Shown: in pieces, positions 61,401 through 64,000 of the stretch
Numbering within the stretch: position 1 is the stretch's first letter
Layout: every line of letters starts with the position of its first letter
From: Pohlia nutans
Lineage: Eukaryota; Streptophyta; Bryopsida; Bryales; Mniaceae
Assembly (NCBI GenBank): GCA_022496805.1
Contig: CM040100.1
Coordinates: forward strand, 26,193,009-26,257,008
DNA: 64,000 nucleotides
Direction of reading: 5' to 3'
Notes under the pieces: generated by a model
The model's database searches: none
The model's input: the letters and a program-made list of their open reading frames with translations, nothing else
Told to the model about the DNA's origin: nothing
Program-made: the position numbers and the translations under genes

Positions 61401-63259
61401 CAGATTTCCCAACCACTTGAAGAACTCTCGGGTTATAACGCCATCTCGTTCCGGATTCCAGCTGCTCAGTTCCTTGAACTTCTTCCCCGTGTCTGGATCC
61501 ATTAGCTCTCCATGGGATTGCGCAGAAATGAGTTCGCTCCACAGGCTGTAGACCTCCTTGGACGCGGTGATGATCTTAAGCTCATTATGAATGGCCAAAT
61601 CTTGCTCTCTGGCCTTCTTTCCGCTCAATGCTTTCTGGGTCTTCTTGACGTAGATCATTGCAAAGCGGAGTCCCACCGCGTCCATGAATTCCTGTGACAT
61701 TCATTACGAGAAAGCTTAGATCACAGAAACAACTCGACTCGACTTGAATTCATTTCACACATGGATGGAATTCAGCAGACACCATTCAACTCGAATTGAG
61801 TTGAACTGCATGTATACCTTGTACTTCTCCGCCGTCTCAGTTTGCTTCTTCGTCCGTCGCACAGGTAAGGCCCTTCCTACTTCTGTAGCCTCTTTTGGAG
61901 GTGTGGGGCAGTTTAGGCTCTTCCACACGGCCCGGGCACCTATAATGTTTGTGGCCCATGTGGGCTTGAATTGTTGGAAGTGATTGACCCTGTTATAGAA
62001 GGCCGATATTTTTCGGAGGATCGTCTTGTCCTTAGTCCACACGATGAAGCACTGCCACTTCTGGAATTTCGTGAGGACCTTCGCATTTATTTCTGGCATG
62101 GTTCTCATGCGCTTGGATGCTTCTACGCTATGCTGGCCATTGATCATATAAAATTGACCATTTGCTATCTGATCCCAACTTGTTGGTTTCTCGTCCAATC
62201 CAATGGGAATTGCGCAGAGAGTAGGTTTCTTGTCCTTGTCCGACATTTCGACGAGGAAGTGCATTATTCTCTCTACCAATCTCTCCTCCATGCCCCGGAC
62301 ATTCATCTCTGCCGGTGGAGTCTGGAGTTGGTCGATGGAAATCTCGAATGACTTGTCGATACCGAATATATACGAGTCTGTGCATTGTGACCAGTAGCTC
62401 TTGTACACCTCCATAGAGGTTTGGTAGTCAGTCTTCTTCTTGTCAAAATCTTTGGGGATATCGATCAAAGCAGATTCCATGCTGGCATTTTCTTGCTGTG
62501 ATGGCTCCCCTTCGTCAGCTAAAAGGGACTTCCGAGTCTGAACAGCCCTCAAGTTTCTTGGTGTAGCAGGCTGCCTTGAGGTTTGCGATGCCGAGGGCTT
62601 CCGTTTCCTGTTTCCACTGGTCCCAGTCTCAAGGGTTTTATACAGTAGCGATTCTTGACTTCCACCCTGGCTACTGAACTCCCTGCTCAGACGTAGTGGC
62701 TGCATAGCTTTCTTGGTGATGTCTAGTTTCAACCGGAACACCTCAATAGCGGTGAGCAGACTCCTGAGGCGTGGTGCTAGTATAAAGGTAGGGTGTTGGT
62801 CTCCGATTGGCGTCCTATACCGATAGATATCAGCATGATGCTCTATGTCCTTTACGAGTTTCTCATAATCCGTGTTGACGAGGCTCTCAATGTGTGGGGA
62901 TATGTTGAAGGGGACCTTCTCCGACTGCATCATGTACGTGAATCGGTACTTCAGGTCACTTCGTGGATCTTCGTTGACGCAAGTGACGCACACATATCCT
63001 TTGGGACCAGGGTTGATGTCCACGACCTCCTCGTAAAGGGATACTGGTAGAGTGGCCGGTGAGTTCTTGTATTTGTTGTTGAGTGCAAGCTTTTCAGTGG
63101 TGGGAACCAAAATAAAGCTCCACCATTCCACATTCTCTGGGTCCTGAAACTCCCAGCACTCGCCATATGTAGCCTCGTCGCTAAATTCCTCTCCATCTAC
63201 CTCTGGTGTTATGTAGCGCTTGAAGAATGCGGCAAGTCGAGCTTGTTGGTTCTCTGCGT
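57663..63259 (-). CDS. ParB-like / methyltransferase-like / FCP1-like fusion gene
   Basis: Exons read by GT-AG sites and matching phases: 63259-61818, 61691-about 60741, about 60715-60331, 60097-59179, 58927-58620, 58448-57663. The ParB/Srx-like domain has NGQFYMINGQHSVEASKRM (near 62140) and FIVWTKDKTILRKISAFYN. KVAIMDFRNLPG (near 60865) sits where a methyltransferase has DPPY. EGDAILTVFGGGKLSCAA (near 60360) matches motif I, followed in the next exon by LENYIIGPSSETDAF. A charged, coiled and Pro/Ser-rich linker leads to an FCP1-like domain. The start lies upstream, because the first exon opens after an AG. Breaks: TAG and a frame change at a GATCTG-like repeat (60743-60720), and TAG at 60333-60331 where CAG would fit. 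Bacterial and phage proteins that join ParB to N6/N4 methylases are known; the FCP1 fusion is not known to me. Confidence 0.6.
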
Positions 63260-64000
63260 CTGAACCAACACACATTGAGTATAAGGATACAGGTCTATTG
63301 TAATCTTCACATTATTATTTGAATGTATGCTTTGTAATTCAACTCGAATCGAGTTGAATATGTTTGTGGAGATTAATATGTTTGAGTAATTCAACTCGAA
63401 TCGAGTTGAATATGTTACTGTATGACGTTTGCCTTAGATTCAGTAATACAACTCACACTTACGGTGTTGAGTGGACTGGTACTGATATTCTAGTCGTCAA
63501 TTCAAGTCGAATCGAGTTGATTGTACTATCTTGGATTTCTCCAGGAATGTTGTGTTTTTATTCATATTGGAATTTGTCTTAGAAGGTGTGTCCTTTAATA
63601 AGTAATTCAAGTCGAATCGAGTTGACTTGTGTTTGTATGTTAAATTTTATATTTGTTGAAGTGATGAAGTTTTACATAGACAAATGTTATAAGAATACTT
63701 ATGGTTCCTGATTTTTTGAGTTGGTTGCTCTAAGCAGCATTTTCAACTTGGCTCGTGTTGAACTAATCTAGGCTATTGAATGTGTCCGAGAAATTCAACT
63801 CGAATCGAGTTGAATTATGTGGTTGGTCTGAGGTTTTTGTTTATATTTCTATCTTGAATCAGGAAATTCAACTCGAATCGAGTTGAATTGTGCTATCTAC
63901 CTGTGGATTTCTGCGCTTTTCGTCTTCTAAATGATCATCTTCTATAATTTCATATCTTTATTGCTCTCGCGTGTTATCAAAATCATTTCAACTCGTATCG

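Larger units (their letters stand above)
57508..64000. repeat. Interspersed palindromes, arms TTCAACTCGA / TCGAGTTGAA
   Basis: An odd-length palindrome, 10 bp arms around one variable base, occurs at 63339, 63390, 63794 and 63867 in perfect form. Variants lie at 57510, 59142, 60188, 60243, 60288, 61730, 61785, 63501, 63606 and 63742, with a cut copy at the window end (63987). The central base is A, C or G. Every copy lies outside the exons of the 57.7-63.3 kb gene: in its introns (61816-61692, 60330-60098, 59178-58928), just after it, or in its 5' flank. The interval 63280-64000 holds no other recognised feature. Confidence 0.93.

Overview
This is nuclear DNA from a eukaryote, most likely a streptophyte (green plant lineage, possibly a charophyte alga). 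The reasons are an intron-containing SPX-RING gene of the plant NLA type, CACTA elements with CACTACAAGAAA ends, a plant-type Ty3/gypsy element, a DUF8039-like exon inside a CACTA element, and short CCCTAAA-type tracts. The species cannot be fixed from the sequence alone. No bacterial operons, CRISPR array, rRNA or tRNA gene was seen. Only one ordinary cellular gene looks intact; almost everything else is transposons, their remains, or members of an unusual repeated gene family.

Layout. 1-6 kb: AT-rich DNA with a decayed DUF7869-like gene (minus strand) and several hairpins. 6.2-11.9 kb: a piggyBac transposase pseudogene, split by a 2.1 kb CACTA element that itself holds a foldback element and a TTAA-flanked MITE. 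13.1-15.3 kb: an intact six-exon NLA-like ubiquitin ligase gene (minus). 15.6-18.1 kb: a Harbinger-like element with another TTAA foldback nested in it. 18-25 kb: AT-rich DNA with MITEs and direct repeats.

25.7-27.9, 28.6-37.4 and 57.7-63.3 kb: three members of one gene family, all on the minus strand. The best preserved (57.7-63.3 kb) reads as a ParB/Srx-like domain (NGQHS motif), a divergent N6/N4-type methyltransferase-like domain, and an FCP1/NIF-type HAD phosphatase-like domain, joined by introns whose phases fit. The 28.6-37.4 kb copy has the ParB-like and methyltransferase-like parts and is cut by a 4.6 kb CACTA element. The 25.7-27.9 kb copy has ParB-like and FCP1-like parts and is full of stops.

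41.8-52.6 kb: a complete, young Ty3/gypsy retrotransposon with 543 bp LTRs differing at 3 sites, gag, pol, and an extra coiled-coil ORF after pol. 53-56 kb: AT-rich minisatellite, a foldback element and a repeat-rich stretch.

The most striking unexplained pattern is that several zones each carry their own short interspersed palindrome: GGGGAGGCCTCCCC at 25.2-27.1 kb, TGCCGGTACCGGCA at 37.7-39.7 kb, arms GCTT/AAGC at 55.4-56.0 kb, and arms TTCAACTCGA/TCGAGTTGAA at 57.5-64 kb. Three of these lie in introns or flanks of the three ParB-like genes, each copy with a different palindrome. Many broken reading frames are broken by TAA/TAG/TGA where CAA/CAG/CGA is expected, which suggests decay by cytosine methylation and deamination.
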